Assembly (NCBI RefSeq): GCF_022513565.1
Contig: NZ_JAKWBE010000033.1
Coordinates: forward strand, 27,654 to 91,653
Source of the DNA: Streptomyces gilvus
GTDB taxonomy: Bacteria; Actinomycetota; Actinomycetes; Streptomycetales; Streptomycetaceae
Reading direction: 5' to 3'
Length of the DNA: 64,000 nt
Shown here piece after piece: positions 43,277 to 52,858 of the stretch (positions within the stretch are counted from its first letter, which is position 1; each line of letters starts with the position of its first letter). The position numbers were made by a program, and so were the translations under genes. The notes under the pieces were generated by a model. The model was not told the DNA's origin. It saw only the letters and a program-made list of their open reading frames with translations, and did no database searches.

Positions 43277-44131
43277 TCAGCCGGTCCTCCGAACGGCGTC
43301 GAGAATGATGTGCTCGACGGCTTCGGGATGCGACACCATCACTGCGTGCGAGGAGTTGACGGTCTCGATCCGGGCGTGCGCACGCTCTGCCATGAAGCGT
43401 TGCCCGGCGGGCGGGATGGCCTTGTCGTTGAGTGTGATCAGGTCCCAGGACGGGACGGTCTTCCACGCCGGCTCGCCGGAGGGTTCGGTCTGGGCGGTGT
43501 AGGCGAGAGGGCGCTGAGTGGCGGCCATCAATGCGGCCGTATTCCTGGGCACGTCGGCGGCGAAGACCGCGCGGAAGTCTTCGGGTTTGACGTAGATGTC
43601 GGCGTCCTGACCCTGTGGGGCGGTGGGGTTGGGGGCAGGGCGTATGAGCGTGGTCCCGGGGCCGAGGAGGGAGCCGGGGTACTTCTTCGGGTTCAGGACG
43701 GTTGCGAGGCTCTCCCCGTTGTCGGGTACGTAGGCACCGATGTAGACGAGCGCTTTGACATTGTTCACGCCGCGAGCGGCGTTGGTGATGACGGCGCCGC
43801 CGTACGAGTGCCCGACCAGCACGATCGGTCCGCTGATCGTCTTGAGGATGGAGCGTATGTAGTCGGCGTCGCTCGTCAGGCCGCGCAGGGGGTTCGGGGC
43901 GGCGATCACCGGATAGCCGCGGTGCTGTAGATCGGCTGTCTCCTGGTTCCAGCCGCTCGAGTCGGCGAAGGCACCGTGCACGAACACGATCGTCGGCTTC
44001 GGCGTCGAGTTCTGAACGGCACCCGCGGACGCGGCTGCGGAGATCGCGGCCGGGGCGAAGACCGCCAGGGTGACAGCCAGCGTCATCACGGGACGCGTCC
44101 CGTTCCGTCGGATCGAAGGTCGATGATGCAT
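43277..44131 (-). CDS. Secreted alpha/beta hydrolase
   Basis: 284 aa from ATG 44131 (AAAGGA upstream; the longer frame from 44182 has no ribosome-binding site and would hide the signal). Signal peptide 1-39 (MTLAVTLAVFAPAAISAAAS). Nucleophile Ser109 in LVGHSYGGAVITNAA, oxyanion FVHGAFADSSGWNQE, and His in NSSHAVMVSHPEAV near the C-terminus. The HGAFADSSGW.....L...G pattern is the DSSGW subgroup, common in actinomycetes as extracellular esterases of unknown substrate. Confidence 0.92.
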   Translation of the reverse strand: MHHRPSIRRNGTRPVMTLAVTLAVFAPAAISAAASAGAVQNSTPKPTIVFVHGAFADSSGWNQETADLQHRGYPVIAAPNPLRGLTSDADYIRSILKTISGPIVLVGHSYGGAVITNAARGVNNVKALVYIGAYVPDNGESLATVLNPKKYPGSLLGPGTTLIRPAPNPTAPQGQDADIYVKPEDFRAVFAADVPRNTAALMAATQRPLAYTAQTEPSGEPAWKTVPSWDLITLNDKAIPPAGQRFMAERAHARIETVNSSHAVMVSHPEAVEHIILDAVRRTG

Positions 44132-44499
44132 GGCTTGATTCCTTTCACGAAGGTGTGATGCTGCGACCTGCTGCGAATTCACCGTGCGCTTGGGCTTGGG
44201 CCGTCGACCGTACGGAGCAGACCCGGGGCGGGGCTTGTGTCATGCGACTGCCTTGATGCTCAGCGCGTCATCCTCGGGTCAAGGCGGAGCGGCACCTCCT
44301 CTCGGCATGCCGCTGATCGTTGCGTCCAGGCGGCCAATGGCAGGTCATGGCGCGAAGGCTGCACAACTGCGCCGACCGGCCGCTGGAGCAGGTCACTGCC
44401 GCCGTCGCAGTCACATGACTGAAGCGGAGACGGGGGCCGCCCGGAAGCATGGGCGCCGTCGGCGTCACGTCGATCACTTCCAGGGGAAGGACTTCGATC
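44132..44499. other. Divergent promoter region between two hydrolases
   Basis: 368 nt without a recognisable gene. It includes AAAGGA for the left gene and GGGGAAGGA for the right gene. No operator-like palindrome stood out. Confidence 0.5.
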
Positions 44500-45300
44500 A
44501 TGGCTGGCAACGCCGTACCCGTTCTCTTCATCCACGGACTCTGGCTGCACCCGTCCTCCTGGGGACCGTGGGAGGAACTCTTCGAGAAGGCGGGCTATCG
44601 ACCGATCGCGCCCGGGTGGCCAGGAGTGGCGGAGAGCGTCGAACTCGCCCGCGCCAACCCGGACGCGATCGCGGACCGCGGCATCGACGACGTGGTGGAG
44701 CACTACGCGGGCGTCATCGCCGAACTCCCGCTGCCGCCCATCCTGATCGGTCACTCCTTCGGTGGCACGATCGCCGAGAAACTGCTGGGGCAGAATCGGG
44801 CGGCGGCGGCGATCGCCATCGATGCGGCGCAGATCAAGGGCGTGCTTCCACTCCCCCTGTCGGCGTTGCGGTCGACGTTCCCCGTGTTCAGCAACCCGGC
44901 CAACAAGCACCGGGCGGTATCGCTCACGGCTGAGCAGTTCCGCTTCGCCTTCGGCAACGCGGTCAGCGCCGAGGAGTCCGACGAGCTGTACGAGCGGTGG
45001 ACCATCCCGGCCCCCGGCAAGCCCCTGTTCGAGGCCGCCGCTGCCAACTTCTCGCCGCACTCCCCCGCAAAGGTCGACACCGGCAACGACAGCCGGGGAC
45101 CCCTGCTGCTGATCACGGGCGGCAGAGACCACACCGTGCCGGGAGCCGTCACTCGGTCCACGCTCAAGCAGTACCGCCACTCGACGGCCGTGACCGACCT
45201 CAGGGAGTTCCCCGACCGCGGCCACTCCCTCACCATCGACGGCGGCTGGCGTGCGGTCGCCGACACCTGCCTCGAATGGCTCGGCCAACAGGGGCTGTAG
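44500..45300 (+). CDS. Alpha/beta hydrolase
   Basis: 266 aa from ATG 44500 (GGGGAAGGA 7 nt upstream). PVLFIHGLWLHPSSWGPWEE gives the HG oxyanion. Nucleophile Ser86 in LIGHSFGGTIAEKL; acid in LLITGGRDHTVPG; base in FPDRGHSLTIDGGW. No signal peptide. The GLWLH.SSW.PW...F...GY......PG.P pattern is that of intracellular Streptomyces hydrolases often induced with extracellular relatives. It is divergent from the secreted hydrolase. Confidence 0.93.
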   Translation: MAGNAVPVLFIHGLWLHPSSWGPWEELFEKAGYRPIAPGWPGVAESVELARANPDAIADRGIDDVVEHYAGVIAELPLPPILIGHSFGGTIAEKLLGQNRAAAAIAIDAAQIKGVLPLPLSALRSTFPVFSNPANKHRAVSLTAEQFRFAFGNAVSAEESDELYERWTIPAPGKPLFEAAAANFSPHSPAKVDTGNDSRGPLLLITGGRDHTVPGAVTRSTLKQYRHSTAVTDLREFPDRGHSLTIDGGWRAVADTCLEWLGQQGL

Positions 45301-45391
45301 CCGGTCCTGGTCAGCCGGCGCTGGAGGGGCGTCACCCAGTGCGGCCCGCCGCGCAGCGACTGCCGCCTCAGCTGCTGCTCCCGCGTTCGCG

Positions 45392-46420
45392 TTACGCCGC
45401 CCACCTGTGATGTCGTCCGCCGGTCTGCCGAGCGGACGCCGTAAGGAGCAAGCGAATGGCGCGTGCCGTCCATGCCGGGGCGGCGAGGGCGTCGAAGACG
45501 GTCTGGGCCGCGCGCAGCGGACCGCGTGAGGCGACCACGCGGCGCTGGCGGCGCAGCCATGCGCCGTACGCCAGGTTGACCCGGGCCCGGTACCAGGGGG
45601 AGGCTGCGGCGCCCAGGGTGGTCGCCTCGGTGAAGCGTTGCTCCATGTCGTCGTCCTCGGCGAGCAGCAGCCGGGTCAGCGCGAGCGTTCTTCGTACGCC
45701 GGGGCTGGTGGTGGTGCCGGTGACGGCCTCGATGTCGCGCAGCACACCGCGGGCCTCGTCGACGTGGCCGCAGGCGGTGGCGGCCTCTGCCACGTAGTCC
45801 AGTGCCCATACGCTCTGCGGCATGTGGTACGCGCTGTCCTGACGGTCCATCATGCGGTTGAGTTCGTGGTGGGCCTGGCCGGGCCGCTCGCTGCCCAGGG
45901 CGGCCAGACCGCGGGCGAGCTGGACGCCGTTGAGGAGTGAGATGTTGCCGCTCAGCTGGCCCGTCCGCTCGGCCTGCGCGGTCAGGTGTGCGGCCCGTTC
46001 GCCGTCCCCGCGCAGGCCGGCGAGGTTGGCCTTGCCAGCGCAGGCTTCCCACACCGGCTGTCTCGTCTCGACGGCGAAGCGGTGGCCTTCGTCCGACGCG
46101 GTGTAGGTGACCTCCCATCTGCCGAGGTAGAGGGAGGCGAAGGTCTGAAGAACCAGTACCTGGGACAGCAGGGCGGCACGGCCCTGTCGGCGCAGCCGTC
46201 GCCGGCGGTCTCGGCGAAGGCCAAGGAGCGTTCGAAGTCCGCGACCAGGAAGCCGGCCCGGGCGAGCAACCCGGTCACCGCCGGATCGCCCGGTGCGGCC
46301 TTGGCCCAGTGCGCGAGAGCATCCACGACGAGCGGGGCGTCGATGAAGGGATCGAGCAGGGCATTGACGGCGAGAGCCAGGGGGTCGGTCGCGACGGACC
46401 CGGAAGCCGCATCGTACATC
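45392..46420 (-). pseudogene. LAL-type regulator, internal fragment with a frameshift
   Basis: Reading leftwards: MYDAASGSVATDPLALAVNA, then PLVVDALAHWAKAAPGDPAV and ADFERSLAFAETAGDG. The frame is then lost at about 46195 and the next frame gives LLSQVLVLQTFASLYLGRWE and a long TPR-like helical part ending WLRRQRRVVASRGPLRAAQT. This is the middle-to-late region of a large LuxR (LAL) ATPase regulator. N-terminal ATPase and C-terminal HTH are both missing. It abuts the intact LAL gene at 46441. Confidence 0.65.
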
Positions 46421-46440
46421 GGTGGTGGGCGCGGCTTGCG

Positions 46441-49218
46441 TCAGGAAAATCTGAGCGCGTACAGCCGTGCGGCGAGCTGGTTTCGGGAGGTGATGTCGAG
46501 CTTGGGGAAGATGCGGTACAGGTGCGATCCGACGGTCCGCGGCGACAGGAAGAGCTGCTCGCCGATCTCCTTGTTGGACAGTCCCTCGGCGGCCAGTCGG
46601 GCAATCTGCAGCTCCTGCGGGGACAGGGCGGCCGCCGCCGAGGGCCCCTGGACGGTGATCCGATCGCCCGCCGCCCGCAGCTCCGCCCGCGCCTGGTCGG
46701 CCCAGGCACGCGCCCCGATCAGATCCAGGGTGGTCAGCGCGGAGCGCAGGGGGATCCGGGATTCGGCCACGCGGCGACGCCGTCGCAGCCACATGCCGTA
46801 GGCCAGTTCCAACCGGGCGCGGTGCCAGGGCCAGCGCGTCAGGTCCTGGCCGAGCGCGGTGGCGAACAGCGTTTCGGCCCGGTCGTCGTCGGCCAGGACC
46901 GCCCGGGCGTAGGAGAGCTGGACGTACAGGGTGTCGGACGGTCGGGTGGGCAGGCGCTCCAGTGCGCCGACCACTTCCTGTGCGTCGTCGCGGCAGCCGG
47001 CCCGCGCGGCGGCCTCGGCGAGGTACATCACTCCGTGATAGCGCTCGGCGGGGTGGAAGGCGACGTCCGCGGGATCGAACAGCCGGCGCAGCGCCTCGTA
47101 GGCCCGGCCATGCTCACCGGTGCTCAGCCAGGCGATGCCCCGCGCCAGTTGGACGCAGGCCAGCAGATCGTTCAGCCGGCGTCCGTTGGCGGTTTCCTCT
47201 GCCTGATCGGCGAGGTGCCGGGCCCGCGCGTCGTCGCCGCGCAGCGCGGCCGCGATCGCCCGCAGGGCGAGTGTGCCGGTGTCCCAGATCTCCTGGCCGG
47301 TCTCCCGGGCGAGCCGGGCCGCCTCCTCGGCGTCGGTCGCGGCCCGGTCCCACTCGCCCACTTCGAGCCGGCTCAGCAGCCCCATGGTCAGGACGTGGGC
47401 GAGCAGGCCCAGCCGCCCCTGCTCGCGCAGTCTGCCCGCGGCCCGGTCGAGGAAGTCCAGGCTGGCCACCGGGGCCCCGATCGCGTGCGCGGCCATACCG
47501 AGCAGCCGCATGGCATCGGGATCAGCGCTGGTCTGTGCCGGGACGCGTGCGAGGAGTGTGCTGACCTGTGCCGATCGCAGCACCGGCTCGGCCATGGCGA
47601 GCGCGGCGATGCAGCTGGGCTCGTGGTCCATCCCGTCGAGTTGTTCGGTGACCGCGACGATGCGGGCTCGGGCCTCCGGCCCGGTCTCGGCCCACCAGCA
47701 GCGCAGGGCCGCCCCTTGCAGCAGATTGAGCGCCAGGGTGTGTTCTCCGGTCCGCGCCGAGCGTTCCGCGGTCTCGCACAGTTCGAACACCCGCGTGGGC
47801 TCGCCGGGCACTCCGTCGTCGAAGATCTCCCGCAGCCACACCATGCGCGCCCGGTCGAGGTCGGAGAGGGTGTTGCGGCCGGCCGCGGCGAGCAGGCGGT
47901 CGACGACGTCGGCGCGGCCCAGGCCGAAGGCGTGCTCGGCGGCGAGGAGCAGGCGGTGGCCGCGGACGGCGGAGTCGGTGGTCAGCTGGGCGGAACGTTC
48001 CAGCGCTGCGATGGCCTCGGTCACGGATCCCAGCTGCATGCTGAGCCGGTGGTTGTGCTCGAGCGCGTCGGCGATCGCGTCGTCCGGACCGATCACCCCC
48101 TGGGCCTGGTGCCAGGTGCGCCGGTAGGGCTGGTCGACGAGTACCTCGGCGAGCGCGAGGTTGGCGGCCAGGCGGCGCGGGGTCGATTCGCAGTACAGGA
48201 TCCCGGACCTGACCAGCGGGTGCCGAAACAGCAGGCGCTGTTCATGGAAGCGGATCAGTCCGGCCGTGGCGGCGGCGTCGAGGGCGGCGACCGTGACCGG
48301 GCGCCCGGCCAGTACCGAGGCCGCCGCGAGGATCTCCGCCAGATCGGTCTCGTAGTCGACGGCGGCGATGAGCAGGGCATCACGAACCGGGGACGGCAGC
48401 TCGGCGATCCGCCCGACGAAGGCCCGCTCCAGCCGGGAGCTCAGGGGCACGGCGGTGTGCACGGACTCCGTGACCGGCGGGAGCGCCGAGCGCCAGGCCG
48501 CCGGCAGTTCCACCAGCGCCAGCGGATTTCCCTCCGCCTGGGCCAGGATCCGCCGGCGCTCGGAGGTGTGCAGATCCGCCGCGATGGTGTCGAGGAGTCG
48601 TGCCGAGGCGACCGGGTCCAGACTGCCGACCTGCACCTCCCTCAGGCCGGCGGCACTGTAGGGCCCGGCATGGCCCTCCCGGATCGCCGCCATGATCAGG
48701 ATCGGGTCGTCGCCGATCCGGCGGGCCAAGAAGGCGAGCGTCTCCTGGCTGGGCAGGTCGAGCCAGTGGGCGTCGTCGACCAGGATCGCCACGGGCTGCT
48801 GGGATCCCTGTTCGCCGAGCAGGTTCAACGTCGCCAGCCCGATCAGGAAGGGCTCGGGTGGTGTGCCGTCTCCCGAACCGAACGCCGACAGCAGAGCCAG
48901 CCGCTGTCCTTCCGGGAGCCGGTCCGCCTGACCGAGGAGGGTAATCAGCACCTGGTGGAGGCCGGCGAAGGGCAGCCGTGTCTCGGCCTCCATGCCCACC
49001 GCCTCCAGAACGAGAAACCCGGCGGCGCGGGCGAGGTCGGCCGCGGCTCGCAACAGGCTCGACTTGCCGATGCCCGCCTCACCCCGCATCAGGACGGCCG
49101 TACCGTTCTCCCACGCCTGGTCGACGATCCGGGCCAGCGTGGACAGCTCGGCCTCGCGTCCCAGCAGGTCGGGCGCCGCCGGGACGTGGTCGGGGAGGAC
49201 GGATTCTGGCCTGGTCAT
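46441..49218 (-). CDS. LAL-type LuxR-family ATP-dependent regulator
   Basis: 925 aa from ATG 49218. ATPase domain: LLGREAELSTLARIVDQAWE, Walker A GEAGIGKSS (46-54) and Walker B VAILVDDAHWLDLP. A roughly 500-residue TPR-like sensor region follows, and then a complete LuxR HTH: LSPQELQIARLAAEGLSNKE, then IGEQLFLSPRTVGSHLYRIF. It shares strong architecture with the divergent LAL gene at 49777. The intergenic region carries two inverted copies of an 18-bp motif that is also found before the SDR operon at 53487. Confidence 0.95.
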   Translation of the reverse strand: MTRPESVLPDHVPAAPDLLGREAELSTLARIVDQAWENGTAVLMRGEAGIGKSSLLRAAADLARAAGFLVLEAVGMEAETRLPFAGLHQVLITLLGQADRLPEGQRLALLSAFGSGDGTPPEPFLIGLATLNLLGEQGSQQPVAILVDDAHWLDLPSQETLAFLARRIGDDPILIMAAIREGHAGPYSAAGLREVQVGSLDPVASARLLDTIAADLHTSERRRILAQAEGNPLALVELPAAWRSALPPVTESVHTAVPLSSRLERAFVGRIAELPSPVRDALLIAAVDYETDLAEILAAASVLAGRPVTVAALDAAATAGLIRFHEQRLLFRHPLVRSGILYCESTPRRLAANLALAEVLVDQPYRRTWHQAQGVIGPDDAIADALEHNHRLSMQLGSVTEAIAALERSAQLTTDSAVRGHRLLLAAEHAFGLGRADVVDRLLAAAGRNTLSDLDRARMVWLREIFDDGVPGEPTRVFELCETAERSARTGEHTLALNLLQGAALRCWWAETGPEARARIVAVTEQLDGMDHEPSCIAALAMAEPVLRSAQVSTLLARVPAQTSADPDAMRLLGMAAHAIGAPVASLDFLDRAAGRLREQGRLGLLAHVLTMGLLSRLEVGEWDRAATDAEEAARLARETGQEIWDTGTLALRAIAAALRGDDARARHLADQAEETANGRRLNDLLACVQLARGIAWLSTGEHGRAYEALRRLFDPADVAFHPAERYHGVMYLAEAAARAGCRDDAQEVVGALERLPTRPSDTLYVQLSYARAVLADDDRAETLFATALGQDLTRWPWHRARLELAYGMWLRRRRRVAESRIPLRSALTTLDLIGARAWADQARAELRAAGDRITVQGPSAAAALSPQELQIARLAAEGLSNKEIGEQLFLSPRTVGSHLYRIFPKLDITSRNQLAARLYALRFS

Positions 49219-49292
49219 AGGGCGCTCGCCTCGCCTCTTCGGCTGTCCGCTGGGTCGGCAACCGCATCCTATGGCCAGTTTGGGTGGACGCG

Positions 49293-49371
49293 CTTGCGTC
49301 GAATCACTGCATCGCGGGTGCGTCCCGCAGGTCGCGTCGGCCGCGCTCCTGGCGCAGTCGGATGACGCAAG
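49293..49371. promoter_or_regulatory. Paired inverted motif between divergent LAL transcription units
   Basis: CTTGCGTCGAATCACTGC at 49293-49310 and GCAGTCGGATGACGCAAG at 49354-49371, i.e. CTTGCGTC-N5-ACTGC and its inverse. The second copy differs by one base from the one at 53368. Probable binding site of a LAL regulator (inference). Confidence 0.6.
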
Positions 49372-49404
49372 CCGACCGCACTCCGTGAAGCCTACGGTCG
49401 CTGT

Positions 49405-49698
49405 ATGAGCGTAGAGCCGCACGGTGAAGCCACAAAGGCCGTCATCGTTAACCGGATCCCCGACGAGGCACTCGTTCTCGTGCCGGGCGGCACGCTCAAG
49501 ACCGCCACCTCCGAGGAGGGCCGTGCGCCGGCCATCGCGATGGTCCGCAACACGGTCCACATGATCCAGCCGGACCTCGACGTGTTGAAGGCCGGCCGGC
49601 CGGAGTATGCGGGGGACGCTGAAGGACTCATCGCCGCAGCCCAGGTGGTCACGGCCGAGTTCGCCACGATCGCAGCGGCCAACGACTACTGGCGCTGA
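49405..49698 (+). CDS. Small protein of unknown function, probably leaderless
   Basis: 97 aa. MSVEPHGEATKAVIVNRIPD, then EALVLVPGGTLKTATSEEGR and a helical tail ending AAANDYWR. I do not recognise it. The frame has normal codon structure and no overlapping competitor. TACGGT sits 8 nt before the ATG and no ribosome-binding site exists, which suggests a leaderless transcript whose -10 element is TACGGT. The shared motif at 49354-49371 would then lie about 35-50 nt upstream of the start, a classical activator position. The next LAL gene begins 79 nt downstream, so the two may form one operon. Confidence 0.6.
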   Translation: MSVEPHGEATKAVIVNRIPDEALVLVPGGTLKTATSEEGRAPAIAMVRNTVHMIQPDLDVLKAGRPEYAGDAEGLIAAAQVVTAEFATIAAANDYWR

Positions 49699-49776
49699 CG
49701 GGCTCAGATCCCTTGAGCCATGCGGCTCAAGCCCGAGCCGGTCCCGCGTCACGAGCCTCGCTGGGAACGAGATCTG

Positions 49777-52485
49777 ATGACGAGGAAGCCGGAGGATTGC
49801 GGCGTGCTGGTCGGAAGGCAGCGAGAGATCGGCGTGCTGGGCGACTTGATCAGCCGTACACCAGCGGATGGCGCGGTGCTGGTGATGCCGGGCGACCCCG
49901 GGATCGGCAAGTCGGCTCTGCTGCGCACCGCGCAGTGCGCGGCCCGGGCTCACGGGTTGCGGGTACTGCGGCTGACCGGAGTGGAGGCCGAAGCGACGTA
50001 CCCGTTCGCGGGACTTCACCAGATGCTCCGGCCGGTGCTCGGCATGGCCGACCGGCTGACGGGCACGGAACGCGCAGCTTTGATGTCGGCGTTCGGCCTG
50101 GCCGAGGGCCCACAGCCGGACCGGTTCGCCGTCGCGCTGGCGGTCACCCACCTGCTGGCCGCCCTGGCGGCCGGCGGGCCGGTCGTCGTGCTGGCCGACG
50201 ATGCGCAGTGGCTCGACCCCCACACCCACGAGGTCCTGGCCTTCGTCGGCAGGCGCCTGAGCGGACCGGTCGTACTGATCGCCGCTCTGCGCACCGGCCA
50301 CCCCGGCCCCCTTGTCGGCGCAGGCTTCCCCGAGCTGCTGATCGACGGTGTGGACGAGGCGGCGGCGGCACACATCCTGTCGGCCCACGGCAGCGGCCTG
50401 CGCGCGGCGGAGCGGAACCGGATCCTGCGCGAGGCATGCGGCAACCCACTCGCCCTGATCGAACTGCCTGCCGCGCTGCGCCTGTCCCCCGCGCCCGGGG
50501 AGAGGTGGCCACCGAACCTTCCCGGCCTGCTGGAGCGCGCCTTCGCCGGGCGGGTCCGTGCACTGCCCCCGCCCACCCGGGACACGCTGCTGGTGGCGGC
50601 CGTCGACTCGGCCGACGACCTCAGTGAGATCCTCAGCGCCGCGCACGTCCTGCGCGGTGAGAGTGTGACACGCGCCGATCTCGAGCCGGCCGCGGTCGCC
50701 GGGCTGCTCATCGTGGGCGAGCGCGACGTGCGGTTCAGGCATCCGCTGATGCGCTCGGCGGTCGTGCAGGCGGAGAGCCTGCAGCGGCTGCAGGCCGCCA
50801 ACGCGGCCCTGGCGGACGTGCTGCCCGACGAGCCGTATCGCCGCACCTGGCACCGCGCACAGTCGATCGTCGGCCCCGACGACCGGATCGCCGACGCGCT
50901 GGAGACCAACGCCGGCATCGCCCTGAGCAGAGGTGCGGTGATGACCGCGATCAACGACCTGGAACGGTCGGCCCAGCTGACCACCCCATCGGCGCGGCGA
51001 GGGCACCGCCTGCTGGCTGCGGCCGAACACGCCTTCGGGCTCGGCCGGGCCGACCTCGTCGACCATCTCCTGCGCGAGGCGGCCAGGACCGAGCTGAGCG
51101 AACTCGACCAGGCCCGTACGGAGTGGCTGCGGGAGATCTTCCACGACGGCGTACCGGGCGATGCGGGACGCGTGCTGGGCCTGTGCGACAGCGCGGCACG
51201 CTCGGCGGCCGCAGGCGACGTCGACCTGGCCCTGAACCTCCTGCTGGGGGCGGCCCTGCGCTGCTGGTGGGCGGAGACCGGCCCGCAGCCGCGTGCCCGC
51301 GTGGTCGGCGTTCTCGAGGCGCTGCCCGGCGCCCGCCCAGACCCGCGGCACGCCGCGGCGATGGCCGTGGCCGAACCGGTGCTGCGTGCCGGCCCGGTGC
51401 TCGACCTGCTGGCCGGGGCCGACCGGCACGCGGTGAACGAGGCCGCGGACGCGGATGCGCTGCGCTTGTGGGGCATGGCCGCCCATGCGGTCGGGGACGA
51501 GGCGGCCTCCGCCCGCCTGCTGGGCGAAGCCGAGGCCCGGCTGCGCAAGCAGGGCCGCCTCGGGCTGCTGTCCCAGGTGCTCAGCATGCAGGTCATGGTC
51601 CATCTGGACCTGGGGAATCTACGACGGGCGGCAGACTGCGCACGGGAGGGGCTGTGGCTTGCCGCCGAGACCGAGCAGGCGACCTGGCGGACCGGGACGC
51701 TGGTGTGCGACGCGATCCTGCAGGCCCTGCGGGGCAATGCTGAACAGGCGCTGCACCTGGCCACCGAGGCCGAACTGGACGCCGCTCCTCGCCGGCTCAA
51801 CGACCTGCTGTCCTGCGTGCAGTTGGCCCGGGGAGTCGCCTGGTTGTCCGCGGGCCGCAACCGGGACGCCTACCGGACGCTGCGGCGTGCCTTCGATCCG
51901 GCCGACGCCAGCTTCCACCAGCGCGAGCGGTTCACCCATCTGATGTTCCTCGCCGACGCGGCCGAGCGGGCCGGACACCGGGCGGATGCCCGGCAGGTCC
52001 TCGACGGACTGGAGGTGGTGGCGCGTACCGCACGGTCTCCCATCCTGCGCCTGCACCTGTCGTACGCGCGGGCGGTGCTCGCCGCCCGCGAGGAGGACGC
52101 CGAGGAGCTGTACCTGGCGGCACTCGGCGCGGACCTGTCCTCCTGGCCGCTGGTGCGTGCAAAGACCCAGCTGGCGTACGGAAGGTGGCTGCGCCGCCGC
52201 CACCGCATCACCCCGTCCCGGACCCTGCTGCACGCGGCGCAGGCCACGTTCGACCGGATCGGCGCGACCGCCTGGGCCGACGAGGCCCGCCTGGAGCTGG
52301 AGGCCACCGGCACCCGCCCGGCCTGGCCGGTGCGGACCGACCCAGAGGGCGACCACCACGACAGGGAGGAGCGCATCGGTGAGCTTCTCGCCCGCGGAAG
52401 CGCCGACGGCGAGATCGCTCAGGCGCTGAGTCTGCCCGTGAGCGTCGTGGCGCTTTACCGGCGCAAGCGGGCGGCGGAGGGCTGA
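49777..52485 (+). CDS. LAL-type ATPase regulator with atypical C-terminus
   Basis: 902 aa from ATG 49777 (GGGAACGAG upstream, and the resulting MTR start matches the paralogue); ATG 49720 is an alternative. Walker A GDPGIGKSA (39-47), Walker B VVVLADDAQWLDPH and the TPR-like region (e.g. SDLSSWPLVRAKTQLAYGRW in the paralogous position) are present. The canonical LuxR HTH is missing: after ATAWADEARLELEATGTRPA come DHHDREERIGELLARGSADG, then EIAQALSLPVSVVALYRRKR, at most a shortened, diverged HTH. It may act as a partner or antagonist of the full-length paralogue. Confidence 0.9.
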   Translation: MTRKPEDCGVLVGRQREIGVLGDLISRTPADGAVLVMPGDPGIGKSALLRTAQCAARAHGLRVLRLTGVEAEATYPFAGLHQMLRPVLGMADRLTGTERAALMSAFGLAEGPQPDRFAVALAVTHLLAALAAGGPVVVLADDAQWLDPHTHEVLAFVGRRLSGPVVLIAALRTGHPGPLVGAGFPELLIDGVDEAAAAHILSAHGSGLRAAERNRILREACGNPLALIELPAALRLSPAPGERWPPNLPGLLERAFAGRVRALPPPTRDTLLVAAVDSADDLSEILSAAHVLRGESVTRADLEPAAVAGLLIVGERDVRFRHPLMRSAVVQAESLQRLQAANAALADVLPDEPYRRTWHRAQSIVGPDDRIADALETNAGIALSRGAVMTAINDLERSAQLTTPSARRGHRLLAAAEHAFGLGRADLVDHLLREAARTELSELDQARTEWLREIFHDGVPGDAGRVLGLCDSAARSAAAGDVDLALNLLLGAALRCWWAETGPQPRARVVGVLEALPGARPDPRHAAAMAVAEPVLRAGPVLDLLAGADRHAVNEAADADALRLWGMAAHAVGDEAASARLLGEAEARLRKQGRLGLLSQVLSMQVMVHLDLGNLRRAADCAREGLWLAAETEQATWRTGTLVCDAILQALRGNAEQALHLATEAELDAAPRRLNDLLSCVQLARGVAWLSAGRNRDAYRTLRRAFDPADASFHQRERFTHLMFLADAAERAGHRADARQVLDGLEVVARTARSPILRLHLSYARAVLAAREEDAEELYLAALGADLSSWPLVRAKTQLAYGRWLRRRHRITPSRTLLHAAQATFDRIGATAWADEARLELEATGTRPAWPVRTDPEGDHHDREERIGELLARGSADGEIAQALSLPVSVVALYRRKRAAEG

Positions 52486-52826
52486 GACGGCCGCGCCGGA
52501 ACGGCGGACCCTGCCGCGGGCGGATCAACCGGTACGCCGGCTGACGCGGGGCGGGCCGGCCGGCGGGGCGAGCGCAGCTCGCGGCGTTCCTGCTCACTCA
52601 GCCCGCCCCAAACCCCGTACTCCCCGCCGCTGCGCAGGGCGGTACGGGCGCAGGCGTCGCGCACCGGGCAGCGTGCGCAGATCGCCCGCGCCCGCTCCTC
52701 GCGGGCACGCCGTGCGCTGCCGCGCTCTCCTTGGGGAGAGAAGAAGACCGAGCCGTCCGTGGTCCGGCACACCGCGTGGCTCTGCCAGTCCCAGTAGGAC
52801 AGGAGCGGGCGGTGACGAGTCTTCAT
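52455..52826 (-). CDS. WhiB-family iron-sulphur transcriptional regulator
   Basis: 123 aa from ATG 52826 (AAGGGA upstream). Four cluster cysteines: Cys20 (SHAVCRT), Cys50-xx-Cys53 (ICARCPVRDAC) and Cys59. The GVWGGLSEQERREL turn is intact, followed by an Arg-rich DNA-binding tail. WhiB proteins bind 4Fe-4S and interact with sigma factors to control development or redox stress. Its 3' end overlaps the LAL gene's by 31 nt (convergent). It is divergent from an SsgA-like gene. Confidence 0.94.
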   Translation of the reverse strand: MKTRHRPLLSYWDWQSHAVCRTTDGSVFFSPQGERGSARRAREERARAICARCPVRDACARTALRSGGEYGVWGGLSEQERRELRSPRRPARPASAGVPVDPPAAGSAVPARPSQPSAARLRR

Positions 52827-52858
52827 GGTGTGCTCCCTTCCGCTGTGGATGTCGGCCC

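Noticed and set aside
46309..49365. A 1018-codon open frame on the plus strand
   Set aside because: Antisense to the LAL gene; long stop-free antisense frames are normal in DNA of this GC content, and the translation contains no recognisable motif.
46441..51603. A 1720-codon open frame on the minus strand running through both LAL genes
   Set aside because: The LAL regulator explains 46441-49218; the part beyond is antisense to the plus-strand LAL gene and its translation is low-complexity Gln/Gly/Arg text without domains.
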